Shown here piece after piece: positions 1-10,542 of a stretch of 64,000 nt of DNA (the first letter of the stretch is position 1; each line of letters starts with the position of its first letter). The stretch spans positions 488,001 through 552,000 of the forward strand of contig CM060107.1 in assembly GCA_030522415.1 (NCBI GenBank), given 5' to 3'. Made by a program: the position numbers and the translations under genes. This DNA is from Channallabes apus. Lineage: Eukaryota; Chordata; Actinopteri; Siluriformes; Clariidae. The notes under the pieces were generated by a model. It did not search any database, was not told the origin of the DNA, and was given only the letters and a program-made list of their open reading frames with translations.

Positions 1-274
1 GAAAAACTGTTAAAATCCTCGTTCGCCTTCTCAGCGTTAGGTAGCGAGTGACGTCATGATTTGAATCTGCGCGCCACCGGGGAAACATAGGGAAACTGAC
101 TTTCCCGGACCACCGGCTTTTAGATAAAGTCCTTCTATGCGCCATCTGGCGGATATTCAGTGAAGCACAACACATTTATTTTAAATTCCTGAATGTTGCC
201 TCCGGCAAGTCGCGGCAAGCCGCACGCTAAATTGCGGCATACCGCGGGAAAACACGCAGGGTTTTAAGGGCGAC
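1..274. other. Unassigned flank
   Basis: No coding region or recognisable repeat was found. It holds a short GC-richer stretch with several GCGGCA/CCGCGG-like words near 205-250, possibly imperfect dyads. The piggyBac-like sequence begins at about 275. Confidence 0.4.
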
Positions 275-319
275 ATCTGTATATGCACATATATGAAACC
301 AATATGCAGTATATATGCA

Positions 320-341
320 TATATATATATATATATATATA
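320..341. repeat. (AT)n microsatellite
   Basis: Short pure AT tract within the AT-rich outer end of piggyBac-like copy 1. Confidence 0.9.
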
Positions 342-350
342 GGCAACATT

Positions 351-1419
351 CAAATTCAAATTCAAATTTTATTGGTCACATACACAATCATACACAGTAT
401 AATATGCAGTGAAATGCTTTATACGACCGCCAGTGACCTTAAAAAAGAAAATAAAAGCTTGTACGTAAAATAAATAATCAATAAAAAGGAAATACTGAAG
501 AAATAATTTTAACTAGTAAAATTAACTGTGCAATAAGGGCATAATAAAATATTACAAAAATATAGAATATAGGGTAGAGTATATATGTATATAGAATTAA
601 AGTGTCGGTGGTTGTGCAAATATGCATGAAAGGTGACATGTGCAACTGTCCAGATGTATGAGTATTTAGTGCAAGTGTGTATGAATGTGTCCATGATTGT
701 CCAGTCAGTGTTGTGAGCTTAAAAGGTGTTATTAGTCCTGTGTGGAGGTGTGATTGTGATTGAGAGACCTTATCGCCTGCGGGAAGAAGCTCCTCCTCAG
801 TCTCTCTGTGTTGGCCTTTAGGGAGCGGAATCTTTTCCCAGACCGCAACAAAGAGAACAGTCCATTACTGGGGTGACTGAGGTCCTTCATGATCTTCCTG
901 GCCTTAGTCCAGCACCGCTTGCTGTAGATGGAGTGCAGGTCAGGGAGCTCAGTGCGGATGATGCGCTCGGCTGATCGCACCACCCTCTGTAGAGCTCGTC
1001 TGTCCTGCATGGTGCTGTTCCCGAACCAGGTCGAGATGTTTCCCGTCAGGATGCTCTCTATGGTGCAGGAGTAGAAGTTCCTGAGCACCTTGGAGGGCAG
1101 TCTAAAGTCTCTCAAGCGTCTGAGGTGGTAGAGACGCTGCCGGGCTTTTTTCACCACAGTGTTGATGTGACAGGACCATGATAGGTCCTGCGTGATGTGA
1201 ACACCGAGGTATCTGAAGCTGTCCACTCTCTCCACTGGGCTCCTGTTGATGACGGGGGTCTGGTAGTTCCTCTCCTGCTTTGTACTAAAGTCCACTATCA
1301 GCTCCTTTGTCTTACTGACGTTCAGGATGAGATTGTTCCTCTGGCACCAGTTCTCCAGATTTCCAATCTCCTCTAGGTAGTCCGACTCATCATTGTTGGT
1401 GATCAATGATGAATATATG
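351..1419 (-). mobile_element. L2-A LINE, 5'-truncated copy 1
   Basis: This is a minus-strand non-LTR retrotransposon fragment. The 3' tail is repeated CAAATT words (351-375) and coding homology ends near 1405. It interrupts piggyBac-like copy 1: the interrupted sequence is continuous in copy 2 around 62356, and the flanks share CATT (347-350 and 1420-1423), a plausible 4 bp target duplication. The last ~14 bp before the right CATT are not LINE-like and could be a non-templated junction. The same family occurs at 7051-9477 and 37661-40654. Confidence 0.8.
732..1405 (-). pseudogene. LINE reverse transcriptase C-terminal fragment
   Basis: An open frame covers the end of the RT domain and the C-terminal region of a Jockey-superfamily (L2/CR1/Rex1-like) ORF2. 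Landmarks are NWCQRNNL, SKTKELIVDF, the FRYLG motif, and the C-terminal CWTKARKIMKDLSHPSN region. The catalytic FADD motif lies upstream of the truncation and is absent. It matches 38281-38950 almost residue for residue. It is inactive because it is 5'-truncated. Confidence 0.8.
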
Positions 1420-2085
1420 CATTGAGGTGCATATATGTGCATATACAGGCCATATAGGTCTCCTGTATTGCTTCTTTATATCCACATATAAGCCCTATAT
1501 GTACATACAAGATATGTCTCCTATGGCAGGATCTGGTCATTTTAGCTCATATCTCACTTTGGCAACTGTCATACATGATGCCTAGCTCATATTTTCTATT
1601 ATCAAGGCAATAACTAAGAACTAACTTTAAAAAAATGCAAAAAACTTATGTGCGAACACATGAAATTGGTATCCTAATTGGCCACATACAGTATATGAGG
1701 ATATATGCACATATATGAAACCTCAGTCTCCGTGAAAATCTTTTTGAAACATGTCACTAAAATTAACTGAAATGAGAAATATGTCTATATATCTTAAAGT
1801 GTCTACTTTTAAATGATGCAAGTCACATTGAAAACAAATATTCTCAGTTTATGTAATCCGTATGAAACGAAGGAGAGGCACAGAATTTCTGTCACACTTA
1901 TATGCTAATGACCCAAGGCAGGACACGCCCACACGCCAATCACACGGAAATCAGTCCGGGTAATTTACATACTAGGTCACGCCCCCGGACACCGGCCTGA
2001 TAAACACACACACACACACACACAGAGAGATAGAGACAGGCTTGAAAACAATCAGATTCAGTGAGTTTTCTGCACGTTTTGGAAG

Positions 2086-2229
2086 ATGGCACGCGCTTAC
2101 ACATCCGAGGAAACTCTTCAGAATGTTCTGGAAAGTTGGAGGAGTTTACATTTACCTCAGAAGAAGACTGTGTGACTCCGACGCCGAACAGGAGCATTTT
2201 GAACAGAGAATAGACCCATGCTACACTGG
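2086..2229 (+). pseudogene. piggyBac-like transposase first exon (degenerate)
   Basis: The ATG at 2086 opens MARAYTSEETLQNVLE, resembling the start of piggyBac transposases, followed by a Ser/Asp/Glu-rich stretch (DSDAEQEHFEQ) that is now in another frame. The exon ends at CTGG with a consensus donor GTAAGT at 2230. The same exon, with a different small deletion, is at 61605-61737 on the minus strand. The family call comes from position and acidity rather than a catalytic motif. Broken by frameshift and stop. Confidence 0.4.
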
Positions 2230-3094
2230 GTAAGTTATTAAGTCTTATATAACTCTTATTCTGATAATATTAAACTAATATTAGTAAATATTTTCCTCAC
2301 TACAGCTAGCTCTTGTCAGCTTGTGTGACACATTGGCTTTCAATGCCATTTATATAGTTTAGGTAAATCATGCTAACATGCTGCCTCATGTAGCACAAAC
2401 ATGATATTTCCCGGTGGCTAAGCTAATGCCTTATGGAGTTTACAGATGTTTATAAATGTTCTAATGTATTTCACCTTGTTTTGGATAGCTTTAGATTATA
2501 GTTGCTAATATATATTTGGCTCCATTTTGTTTAGCTTATAACACTGCTATCAGTAATGTTATTTAGCACAAACAAGCTAATTCCAGGTGGCTAAAATACT
2601 GCCTTATGTAGCTAAGTGATGCTTATGAATATTTCTTTGGTGTAAATGTATATAATCCCTTTTGTTTAGAGTGTATTTACAAATGCCTCATAAGATGTAA
2701 TTGTTTAGAATGTGTTCAATATGTGTGTAATGTCCAATGGATGGTGTTTGCTAATGTCTCAGTTGTAAACTACATGGTCTATGGTCCATCAACAGATATT
2801 TGCCCAGCCTATTGCCCATCAAAAATACAGAGGGGCACAAAAATGTATACACACTTTCACAATTGTTATCTATGGCCTTTTTTTAAAACACAAATTGAAT
2901 TATGGCAGCAGTGTGTAGTATTATCTATCACCATCATTGATGCGGTCATGTGACCTACAGAAGAGAGGTGTATATTTTTCATGTTGAAGTGTGGATACAT
3001 TTTTTGGTCATCTCTGTATATATTGTGAATCCATATTAATTGCACATCCATTTACTCTGAACAGGCTAACATTTTTTTATTTATTTGTTTTTAG

Positions 3095-3385
3095 GAAAGT
3101 GTCTGCATCACCCTTGCCTTCACCAGCCCCTCACATCAGGACACGCAAGCTCCGTTCAGATGGACCTCTTGTATTTGTGAAGTGGATGGACACACAAGAA
3201 GTATCTACATGTTGTACCATCCATTCTGTTTATACAGTAGACGCGGTGAAGATGAGGGTGAAATTACAAGGTACATGGACTACAAAGACATTTCCATGTC
3301 CTGTGACTGCGTACAACCAGCACATGGGGAGTTGATCACTCTGATCAGCTATTACAATACTATACTACACAGCACAAAACAATGA
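3095..3385 (+). pseudogene. piggyBac-like transposase C-terminal exon (frameshifted)
   Basis: The exon follows a good acceptor (poly-T, then TTTAG at 3090-3094). It encodes GPLVFVKWMDTQEVSTC, then TIHS, then PVTAYNQHMG and, after a frameshift near 3330, LISYYNTILHSTKQ. The order W-x-D-x-x-x-V ... T-x-H ... Y-N-x-x-M-G ... YY is characteristic of piggyBac (DDE_Tnp_1_7) transposases, where the stretch after YNxxMG normally starts with GVDxxD. Here that segment is deleted. The N-terminal catalytic part of the transposase is missing, so the copy is non-autonomous. Confidence 0.6.
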
Positions 3386-3693
3386 AGTCGTACAGAAATA
3401 TTTCTCTACACTGCTTGGACATTGCTCCCACCAATGCTTACCCTGCATGTATGTTTTGTACAGTTTTTTTTTTATCTTGCACTGTTTTACTCTGAATGTC
3501 CGTCTTTTTTCAGTTTTTATTTTGTATTGTTCCTATTGCAGTTTTACCCTGCATGTATCTTTATCATTAATCTGTATTTATACATAAAATCCTGTTAACT
3601 ATTGGGAAGCTAAACATGAGAATCAGTATGAAACATGAAAAGTTTCTAAAAGTTGCCAATAAATTAATATTGTGATGTGAAATTATTTTTCAG

Positions 3694-4330
3694 ATTGAAG
3701 TTATAAAGGGCTCTGGGGTGTTTTGCCAGGCAGAAGCGTGGAGAGCAGCCCGCGTTGCCACCTCTGCTACTGCCATGGTACGGAATCTGCTGCTGGGCTC
3801 CTTCGAATTGGAGACTTGACCAAATTAAAAAGGTAGCCATTATTGGTGAGTAAATGCATAATGCATTGAGAAGGGAAAACAACATTTCAGACTTTATAAG
3901 TTCACCACTTTAACCATAGCCTACTTGTATCAATGTTTATTAGCCATCAATGGAGACTGCATAAGGAAGGGCACCCATTATTGTTACTGTATCTGCTTGG
4001 TACCTATAATACTAATTCATCGCTTGCTCACTTCTTAATCCTACCTTTCCTCTTCTAAAGCCACATTTCTGGGGTATTGCGCTGTAGGGTGTGTAGTCCT
4101 CTATTTTGTAGAACATATAGTGTTGCAAATAACCTCGTGGCACTAATTGTTGTCATCTGAAGTTTTTAATAAATAATCATTTATTATTATTATTATACTG
4201 TCTTATTATTTTTGTCTTCTCTAGATGCTACATTGAAGAAGTGGCCGGCAGCCACCTGAAGGCAGATACGCACATCTATCAATTCAAAGCTCACGGAGCT
4301 GGGAAGATCCACAAAATATTTTTTTTCTTC
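3694..4330 (+). pseudogene. Second coding block of the piggyBac-like element (possibly BEN-like)
   Basis: Two apparent exons: 3694-3845 (acceptor TTTTTCAG, donor GTGAGT at 3846) and 4225 to about 4330 (acceptor TTCTCTAG). The first reads IEVIKGSGVFCQAEAW then ARVATSATAMVRNLLLG; the second contains CYIEEVAGSHLKAD. Both exons and splice signals are conserved in copy 2 (59967-60118 and about 59510-59600, minus). The R-N-L-L-x-x-x-F pattern with a preceding Gly-Val recalls BEN domains, but this is a weak resemblance. Copy 1 has a stop or frameshift before the donor. Function unknown. Confidence 0.35.
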
Positions 4331-4489
4331 CTGTTCAGTTTTTTGTCATGTTTTTTGACAAAATGTTTTCTTTTACTAGTTGATTGTTCTTAAGAAAATA
4401 AAAATAATTAATTTCTACATTTTGGGGTTTTATTTATGTTGTCTAGCAGCTATGGATTTTAATAATTTTACTAATCTAGGTAAACATAT

Positions 4490-4815
4490 AGGTGAATATA
4501 CACACACATGTATGCATGCATATATGTAAGTATATATGTGCACATATATGTGCATATATGTACATATAATATAGGAAAACGGCCAGTTTTATATATGCAC
4601 ACTTATATGCACATATAATATAGGAAAACGGCCAATTTTATATATGTCACATATATTACTACAGTATATAGGTACCTGTATGTACATATAATATAGAAAA
4701 CGGCCAATTTTATATATGTCTATATAGGTACATATATACACGCATATATGCACGCATATATGTACGTATATGTACATATAATATAGGAAAACAGGCAATT
4801 TTATATATGTCACAT
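4490..4815. repeat. Subterminal repeats of piggyBac-like copy 1
   Basis: Four direct repeats share ATATAATATAGGAAAACGGC followed by CAATTTTATATATG, starting near 4565, 4613, 4686 and 4776, separated by ATATGCATAT-type spacers. Reverse-complement counterparts occur at 59095-59300. Subterminal arrays of this type commonly hold transposase-binding sites. Confidence 0.7.
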
Positions 4816-4967
4816 ATTAAAAACCTACAGTATATCAAAACCTATATTAAAACATAGATGTTTATATAGGTTATTTCCGTGTGGGATAGTATATAGAATA
4901 GTATTCCTTATAACCTTTTATTTAAATCATAACATGGTGTTTCTGACAACATATATATTTCATAATG

Positions 4968-5530
4968 TTCAAGTTCAAGTAGGCTTTATTGGCACTTCAA
5001 CTATATACCGTTAGTACACAGTGAAACGAAATAACGTTCCTCCAGGACCAAGGTGCATAATTTACAACATAAATTAACGGAAAAACTAAACTAGCTAACT
5101 AAGAGGCCAAGTTAGCTGGCTAGCAGAGACAAGACAGATTGACCTAACATAAATTACAACATAAATTAACACAAACTAACTAGCTAAGGAAGACTATCTA
5201 CAGAGTTTTTACAGACAACAGACAACATAAAGTGCACGTGCAAATAACAACATAACATAATAAGGTGTTGAGGTAGTGGAGAAACAGTAAACATTCCTTA
5301 ACTTAACGTAGCAGCAAGAATTAAAAAGTTAAGAAGTTAGTGCAAAAAGTAGTCCAGTAGTGAATATTGTGCAAAAGAGCATTTACAGGTTGGTGTGTAT
5401 GATGGTTTGGTATTGTAGGTCAGTGTGTTTGCACTTGTGTTGATAGTCAGTCCAGTCTCAATGTTCTGAGGTAGTTGAGTTAAGCTGAGTGATAATGTGT
5501 GTGTGTGTGTGTGTGTTTATCAGTCCAGTC
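4968..5530 (-). mobile_element. LINE/SINE 3' tail (family undetermined)
   Basis: Begins GTTCAAGTTCAAGTAGGCTT and continues TTATTGGCACTTC, the form of a minus-strand non-LTR 3' end with a short repeated tail. The remainder is AT-rich non-coding sequence up to a (GT)n at 5496-5515. No coding part is recognisable upstream. Confidence 0.4.
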
Positions 5531-6039
5531 CCTTTTTGTTAAGAAGATGAATAGCTTGGGACCCAGAGTCAAGGACGAGTGTCTGAACCACATAGAGAGG
5601 GTACGAAGCTCTCGGCGCGTAACCCTTATTGCCTCTGGGGATTGGCCCTTGGATGAAATCTACCCGGCACTTAGCCGCCACTGAAACCACTCTAGGAGTG
5701 GTGAAGTTACCTCCTGGCCTAGCTTGGACTCCTTTAGAGTGCTATAATGGATCCGCTGCGTGCAGGAGACAGCTGTCCTCGCAATGCGGTCGGATTCTGC
5801 ATGACACTCAACGTCATACCTCGTGTAGGAAGGAGGACGCTTTCTGTGGCGTTAAGACTCCACCCTAAGAAAATGAGGTGAGCTTGGGTGACATGTTGAC
5901 GCTGAATGGCTCTGTCTGGGAGGGGAACATGTGCTATGGCCCTTTTTACCAGCAAGTCTGTGATTTTGAATTAACAGAGGTGCTCACTGTGGTTTCACGG
6001 AAGTGGAAAACCCACGCCGTTGAAACACAATGATTGAAT
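5531..6039. other. Unassigned non-coding stretch
   Basis: No convincing coding frame; the short frames here overlap on both strands with no family resemblance. Higher GC than the neighbours, possibly part of the unit triplicated just downstream. Confidence 0.3.
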
Positions 6040-6625
6040 ACAGTAGCCAGGGAGACATGCTTGACAGTAGCTTACACGCTGCCAGCTTCTCCAAAGGGGC
6101 GGTAGCTTTGTCGCTTAGCTAGGTGGAGGAGTGGTGGTGATGGTGGTGGCTGTTAGGTGTTCGGTGTCCTGAAACACGACAGGAGGGAACTGAGCACCTA
6201 ACGCTTTGTCAGAGACCGCTGTCTCCCGAAATACCAGTGACGGCGGGAATTGACCACCGGTCTCCTATGGGTGCTGGTCCTCCACAGTGCTTCATACCTA
6301 AAGAGACATACCTGGCAGTAGGTTCCCCGCTGCCGGCCTCTCTTAAAGGTGCACAAATTTTGACACTCGGCTAGATGGGTGTGTTAGATGTTCAGCATCC
6401 TGAAACATGAGAGGAAAGAACCAAACACCTAACATTTCACTGGAGACCACTGCTCTCCGAAACACCAGTAATGGCGGAGATTGATCCACGGCCTCCTAAG
6501 GGTGCTGGTCCTCCACAGTGCTTCATACCTAAAGAGACATACCTGGCAGTAGGTTCCCCGCTGCCGGCCTCGCTAAAAGGTGCACAAATTTTGACACTTC
6601 GGCTAGATGGGTGTGTTACTGCCAT
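6040..6625 (+). repeat. Three-copy ~230 bp tandem repeat
   Basis: The block CCTGGCAGTAGGTTCCCCGC, with its flanks, recurs at about 6310 and 6540 (period ~230 bp). A diverged first copy lies near 6055 (CTTGACAGTAGCTTACACGC). Each unit also contains GGTGTTCGGTGTCCTGAAAC or a variant and CTAGATGGGTGTGTTA or a variant. Copies 2 and 3 are much closer to each other than to copy 1, so the duplication was stepwise. Confidence 0.75.
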
Positions 6626-7049
6626 GACGTCATCGTAAACGCGCCACAAACAAACATACAACAATGGAGCATATCGACGGCATGGTGTTCTTCATTCTCG
6701 GCATGTGGATGTTTTTAACAGCGAGACAAAGGAGTTTGTTTCAAAAGAGGCCGACGGTTAATACAAAAAGGTGCGTGCGATCCTTCTCTGGCTGTTTCTA
6801 AATATATCGGTTCTGTTGTGTCTCGTGTCGCAAGTTCGGGTGACGCAGTAATGACGATTTTCTCTGGCTAATCAGTGACCAGCAGAGTTTACACATCATG
6901 TTTTGGTAACGGTTCAGCGCGCTTGGAACCTCGGCTGAGGTGGTACTGAAAAAAGGACCAGGTACTATGTACTGTTCCCAGTGGATAACCCCCCAAAAGT
7001 GAGTAGAACTGAACTGTGTCGTGTCGTACTATGCAGTGGAAAAGCGCCA
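6626..7049. mobile_element. Non-autonomous DNA transposon (MITE-like) relic
   Basis: Contains motifs seen in abundant fish short DNA transposons: GGTACTGAAAAAAGGACCAG, CAGTGGATAACCCCCCAAAA and the end CAGTGGAAAAGCGCCA. It ends where L2-A copy 2 begins. No transposase and no clear target duplication. The superfamily (hAT or other) is not decided. Confidence 0.35.
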
Positions 7050-7050
7050 A

Positions 7051-9477
7051 TAGAGACACTCTTGTTTCTATTGGTATACAATGTACTCACAATTCGACGT
7101 TTTTAACTCCGGATCCGAGATGGCCGAGCGAGATCCTGAGGGAGAACAAAGGACGTGACACGAAGCGGCAGCCCAGAGGGAAATGAGCCGGCGTCAGGAA
7201 CAGGCTGAGAGCCCGTGCACACCGCATACTGCCTAGTATCCTGCTCGCCAACGTCCAGTCACTGGAGAACAAACTCGATGACCTCAGGGCCAGGATAAAG
7301 TTCCAGAGAGACATTCGGGACTGCAATCTCCTCTGCTTCACCGAGACATGGCTGAACCCAGCGGTGCCGGACCATGCCATACAACCAGCCGAGTTCTTCT
7401 CGGTTCACCGCATGGACAGGACACGGGACTCGGGAAAGTCAAGGGGAGGCGGCTAGTGTTTAATGGTGAACAGCAGCTGGTGCAACAGCGCGAGCGCTGT
7501 TCCTCTTACACGCTCCTGCACACCAAACCTGGAACTACTGTCCATCATGTGTCGTCCTTTTTATCTACCCTGGGGGTTCACATTGGTCATAATCAGCGCC
7601 GTTTATATACCACCACAAGCGAACACAGACACTGCCTTATGCGAGCTGCATGAGGCGCTCACACAGCACCAGACACAGCACCGGGATGCTGCGCTTATTG
7701 TGGCGGTGGACTTTAATAGTACCAACCTCAAACACGCAGCGCCGAACTTTTATCAGCAAATCACCTGCCCCACCAGGGGCGAAAGGACACTGGACCATTG
7801 TTATACAACGGTCAAAGACGGTTACAAGGCACAATCTCGTCCACCGTTTGGTAAATCCGACCACGCCGCCATCTTCCTCATGCCAAAATATAAACAAAGG
7901 CTGAAACAGGAAGTTCCGGTTCAGAGGGAGGGCGCACGCTGGACAGACCAATCGGTGGCTGCGTTACAGGACACACTTGATGACGCAGACTGGGACATGT
8001 TCAGAAACAGCTCCGATGATGACATCAGTTTCCCAACCAGAAGCCGTGGATGGATAAAACGATCCGCGATGCTCTGAGATCTCGCACCGCTGCCTACAAC
8101 ACGGGACTTGCGTCGGGGGACATGGAACCATACAAGGCTGCGTCATATAACGTCCGGAAGGCGGTGAAAGAGGCGAAGCAGCGCTACGGGAGAAAACTAG
8201 AGTCACAGCTTCAACAGAGTGACTCTAGGAGCCTGTGGCAGGAACTGAGAACAATAACGGATTATAAAGCACCAATTTCCGGTATGACGAACGAAGACAC
8301 GACTCTGGCAGACGAGCTCAACACTTTCTATGCTCACTTCGAGGCTGCAGATAAAGACGCTAGCGATGCTAATGCTAGTGGCGCTAATGCTAACGGCGCT
8401 AACAGCTGCAGACAGGAAGACACTGCCAGTACCGGAAACGCGCTCATCATCTCCGAGCACGACGTGAGGAGAGCCTTCAAGAGAGTGAACACCAGGAAAG
8501 CAGCAGGACCAGACGGCATCTCAGGCCGTATCCTCAGAGCCTGTGCAGACCAGTTAGCACCTGTGTTCACTGAGATATTCAACATCTCTTTATCTCAGTC
8601 GGTGATCCCCACATGCTTCAAAGAGTCCATCATTGTTCCAAAGAAACCACATCCTGCTTCCCTCAATGACTATCGCCCTGTAGCCCTCACCTCAGTAGTG
8701 ATGAAGTGCTTTGAACGCCTGGTCAGAGACTTCATCATCTCTTCACTACTGGACACACTCGACCCACTACAGTTCGCTTATCGTCCAAACCGTTCCACAG
8801 ACGATGCAATCTCAAATCTCCTCCACACATCTCTCACCCACCTGGCCACTAAGATGGGAAATTATGTGAAAATGCTCTTCATCGACTACAGCTCTGCATT
8901 TAATACCATAATTCCCTCCACACTCACCACCAAGCTGGAGCACCTGGGACTCAGCTCACCCATGTGTCAGTGGATCTCCAACTTCCTAACGGGCAGACCA
9001 CAGGCAGTAAAGATGGGCGGTCATGTCTTAGCCTCCCTCACACTCAGCACTGGAGCCCCCCAGGGTTGTGTCCCCCTGCTGTACTCTTTATACACCTACG
9101 ACTGCGTGGCCACTACTAACTCCACCGCCGTCATCAAGTTTGCTGATGACACTGTCGTGGTGGGCCTGATCACGAACAACGATGAGTCGGCCTTCCTGGA
9201 GGAGATTGGAAATCTGGAGAACTGGTGCCAGAGGAACAATCTCCTCCTGAACGTCAGTAAGACAAAGGAGCTGATAGTCGACTTTAGTACAAAGCAGGAG
9301 AGGAACTACCAGACCCCCGTCATCAACAGGAGCCCAGTGGAGAGAGTGGACAGCTTCAGATACCTGTCATGGTCCTGTCACATCAACACCGTGGTGAAAA
9401 AGGCCCGGCAGCGTCTGTACCACCTCAGACGTTTGAGAGACTTCAGACTGCCCTCCAAGGTGCTCAGGAATTTCTAC
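7051..9477 (+). mobile_element. L2-A LINE copy 2 (3'-truncated)
   Basis: Starts with the 5' UTR stretch AGAGACACTCTTGTTTCTAT shared with copy 3 (40505-40540, minus). It then encodes an endonuclease and RT with frameshifts, and stops abruptly at 9477, inside the codons equivalent to NFYSC of copies 1 and 3. Loss of the 3' end is unusual for a LINE, which normally loses the 5' end; a later deletion or rearrangement is the likely reason. Confidence 0.8.
7230..8077 (+). pseudogene. LINE endonuclease domain (broken)
   Basis: Apurinic-type endonuclease of an L2-A ORF2. Visible landmarks are ILLANVQSLENKLDD, FTETWL (catalytic Glu), VYIPP, a degenerate GDFN site (now VDFN) and KSDHAAIFL (SDH). A frameshift or stop near 7455 separates the first part from the rest, and a deletion near 8035 joins the linker to the RT frame out of register. 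Not functional. Confidence 0.7.
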
Positions 9478-9549
9478 GGACTCGTGTCTAACTCTGCCAT
9501 CTTTCTGGTGAGTAATAAGACACTTTCTATTTTCGCTTTCTATTTTTAA
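8050..9549 (+). pseudogene. LINE reverse transcriptase (long open frame)
   Basis: A 499-codon open frame. RT blocks are in order: YRPVALTS, FAYRPNRSTDDA, FIDYSSAFNTI, GAPQGCV, FADDTVVVGL (catalytic Asp-Asp near 9141), SKTKELIVDF, and the FRYL motif where three residues are lost relative to copy 1. The final ~24 codons after 9477 are foreign sequence. A small deletion follows GAPQGCV. The 5' endonuclease is out of frame and the C-terminus is lost, so this is a pseudogene despite the long frame. Confidence 0.75.
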
Positions 9550-10379
9550 AAAAGTGCTTGTACGCATGCTCACACACACACAAAACCTATGAATAAGTTC
9601 ATGCCTATTTATAACCTCCAGGTGCACCTCATCGGTTGAGGCCACCTGCCTGTTGTTATATATGCCAAAATATTTGGAGTGTTTGACACACATGTGTTTC
9701 ACAACCGGTCACGAGGAAACGTTCCCATAGCGCTTTCGCGCAGCATCGAGTGTAGCTTTTGAAAGGGAACATAGTCATTCACAGATGTACAGCCTTTTGA
9801 AAAGTTTTGTACCCTCAATTTGAAAAACTCAAATGTTTTACTGTGCCTATACTTCACCACACTGTGCTTTAAGTAATTTGTAAATGTCAATCACTTTTAT
9901 GCCTTCATTGGGAGCCAATGCAGGGATGAACCACTTTATGATCATTATAAAAAATTTGAGATAAGTCTAATGGACCATATTTTTTTAAAACTTAAGAAGG
10001 CTGGGTTATCTGTTAGCAGCTAACTGTGAACAACCATGCTAGCTTATTTAATGTGCATACTAGTGTTATTTTGCAGTGGTATCCCTTAATTGTGTCTTGT
10101 TTAGTGTTATACTGATATATGCATAAAAGTCATGGGCCGCGTGGCAGGGTGTGGTTCAGCTGTAGTGTGTCCTAGCTCTGTGGAAATAGGGCATGGTTTG
10201 GCAGTAGCACATTTACATAGACGCTGAACTGTCACCCTTGTGACCAGCAGTAAAACAACTTCCCCGTCAGCACAATGTCATTTTTTTTCTTTTACATGTT
10301 TTTAAAGACATCTAAGGACAGCAATAAACCCCTGTCTAATATTGAGCAAGAAGGTTTGCTAGGCTGCATTTGGTGATGT
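9478..10379. other. Unassigned non-coding stretch
   Basis: Follows the abrupt end of L2-A copy 2. No gene or recognisable repeat is seen. A donor-like GTGAGTAA lies at 9510. The stretch from 10373 is the left target duplication (GTGATGT) of the following SINE. Confidence 0.3.
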
Positions 10380-10535
10380 GGGGCCAGGGGTAGCTCAGTG
10401 GTTAAGGCATTGGACTACGGTTCGGAAGATCCCAGGTTCAAACCCCACAACCACCCTCAACTGCTCAGATGTATAATGAGATAAAAATGTAAGTCGCTCT
10501 GGATAAGAGCGTCTGCCAAATGCCTAAATGTAAAT
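10380..10535 (+). mobile_element. tRNA-derived SINE (family 1)
   Basis: Head is tRNA-like with an A-box-like TAGCTCAGTGGTTAAGG and B-box-like GGTTCAAACCC. The tail is TAAGTCGCTCTGGATAAGAG and CGTCTGCCAAATG, ending in AAATGT repeats. It is flanked by a perfect 7 bp target duplication GTGATGT (10373-10379 and 10536-10542). Same family on the minus strand at 16409-16610 and 26297-26474. Not a tRNA gene: the cloverleaf is incomplete and it is mobilised as a SINE. Confidence 0.9.
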
Positions 10536-10542
10536 GTGATGT

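Larger units (their letters stand above)
275..4885 (+). mobile_element. Decayed piggyBac-like DNA transposon, copy 1
   Basis: From about 1420 to 4885 this is the reverse complement of 59018-62390, near identical by eye apart from small indels. The inner end carries the terminal motif TTTCCGTGTGGG (ends 4885), matching the CCCACACGGAAA terminus of copy 2. The outer end appears truncated near 275, because the terminal CCCACATGG motif of copy 2 is missing. A LINE (351-1419) interrupts it. Internal exons encode a piggyBac-type N-terminus and C-terminal transposase part (see 2086 and 3095), with frameshifts, so it is dead. No TTAA target duplication is visible at the inner end, which is odd for piggyBac; the superfamily call rests on the protein motifs. 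Confidence 0.6.

Noticed and set aside
4589..4813. Tyr/Ile/His-rich open frame
   Set aside because: A by-product of ATATGCATAT subterminal repeats of the transposon.
10380..10450. tRNA gene
   Set aside because: The A- and B-box-like words belong to a SINE head: the same unit occurs three times with SINE tails and target duplications.
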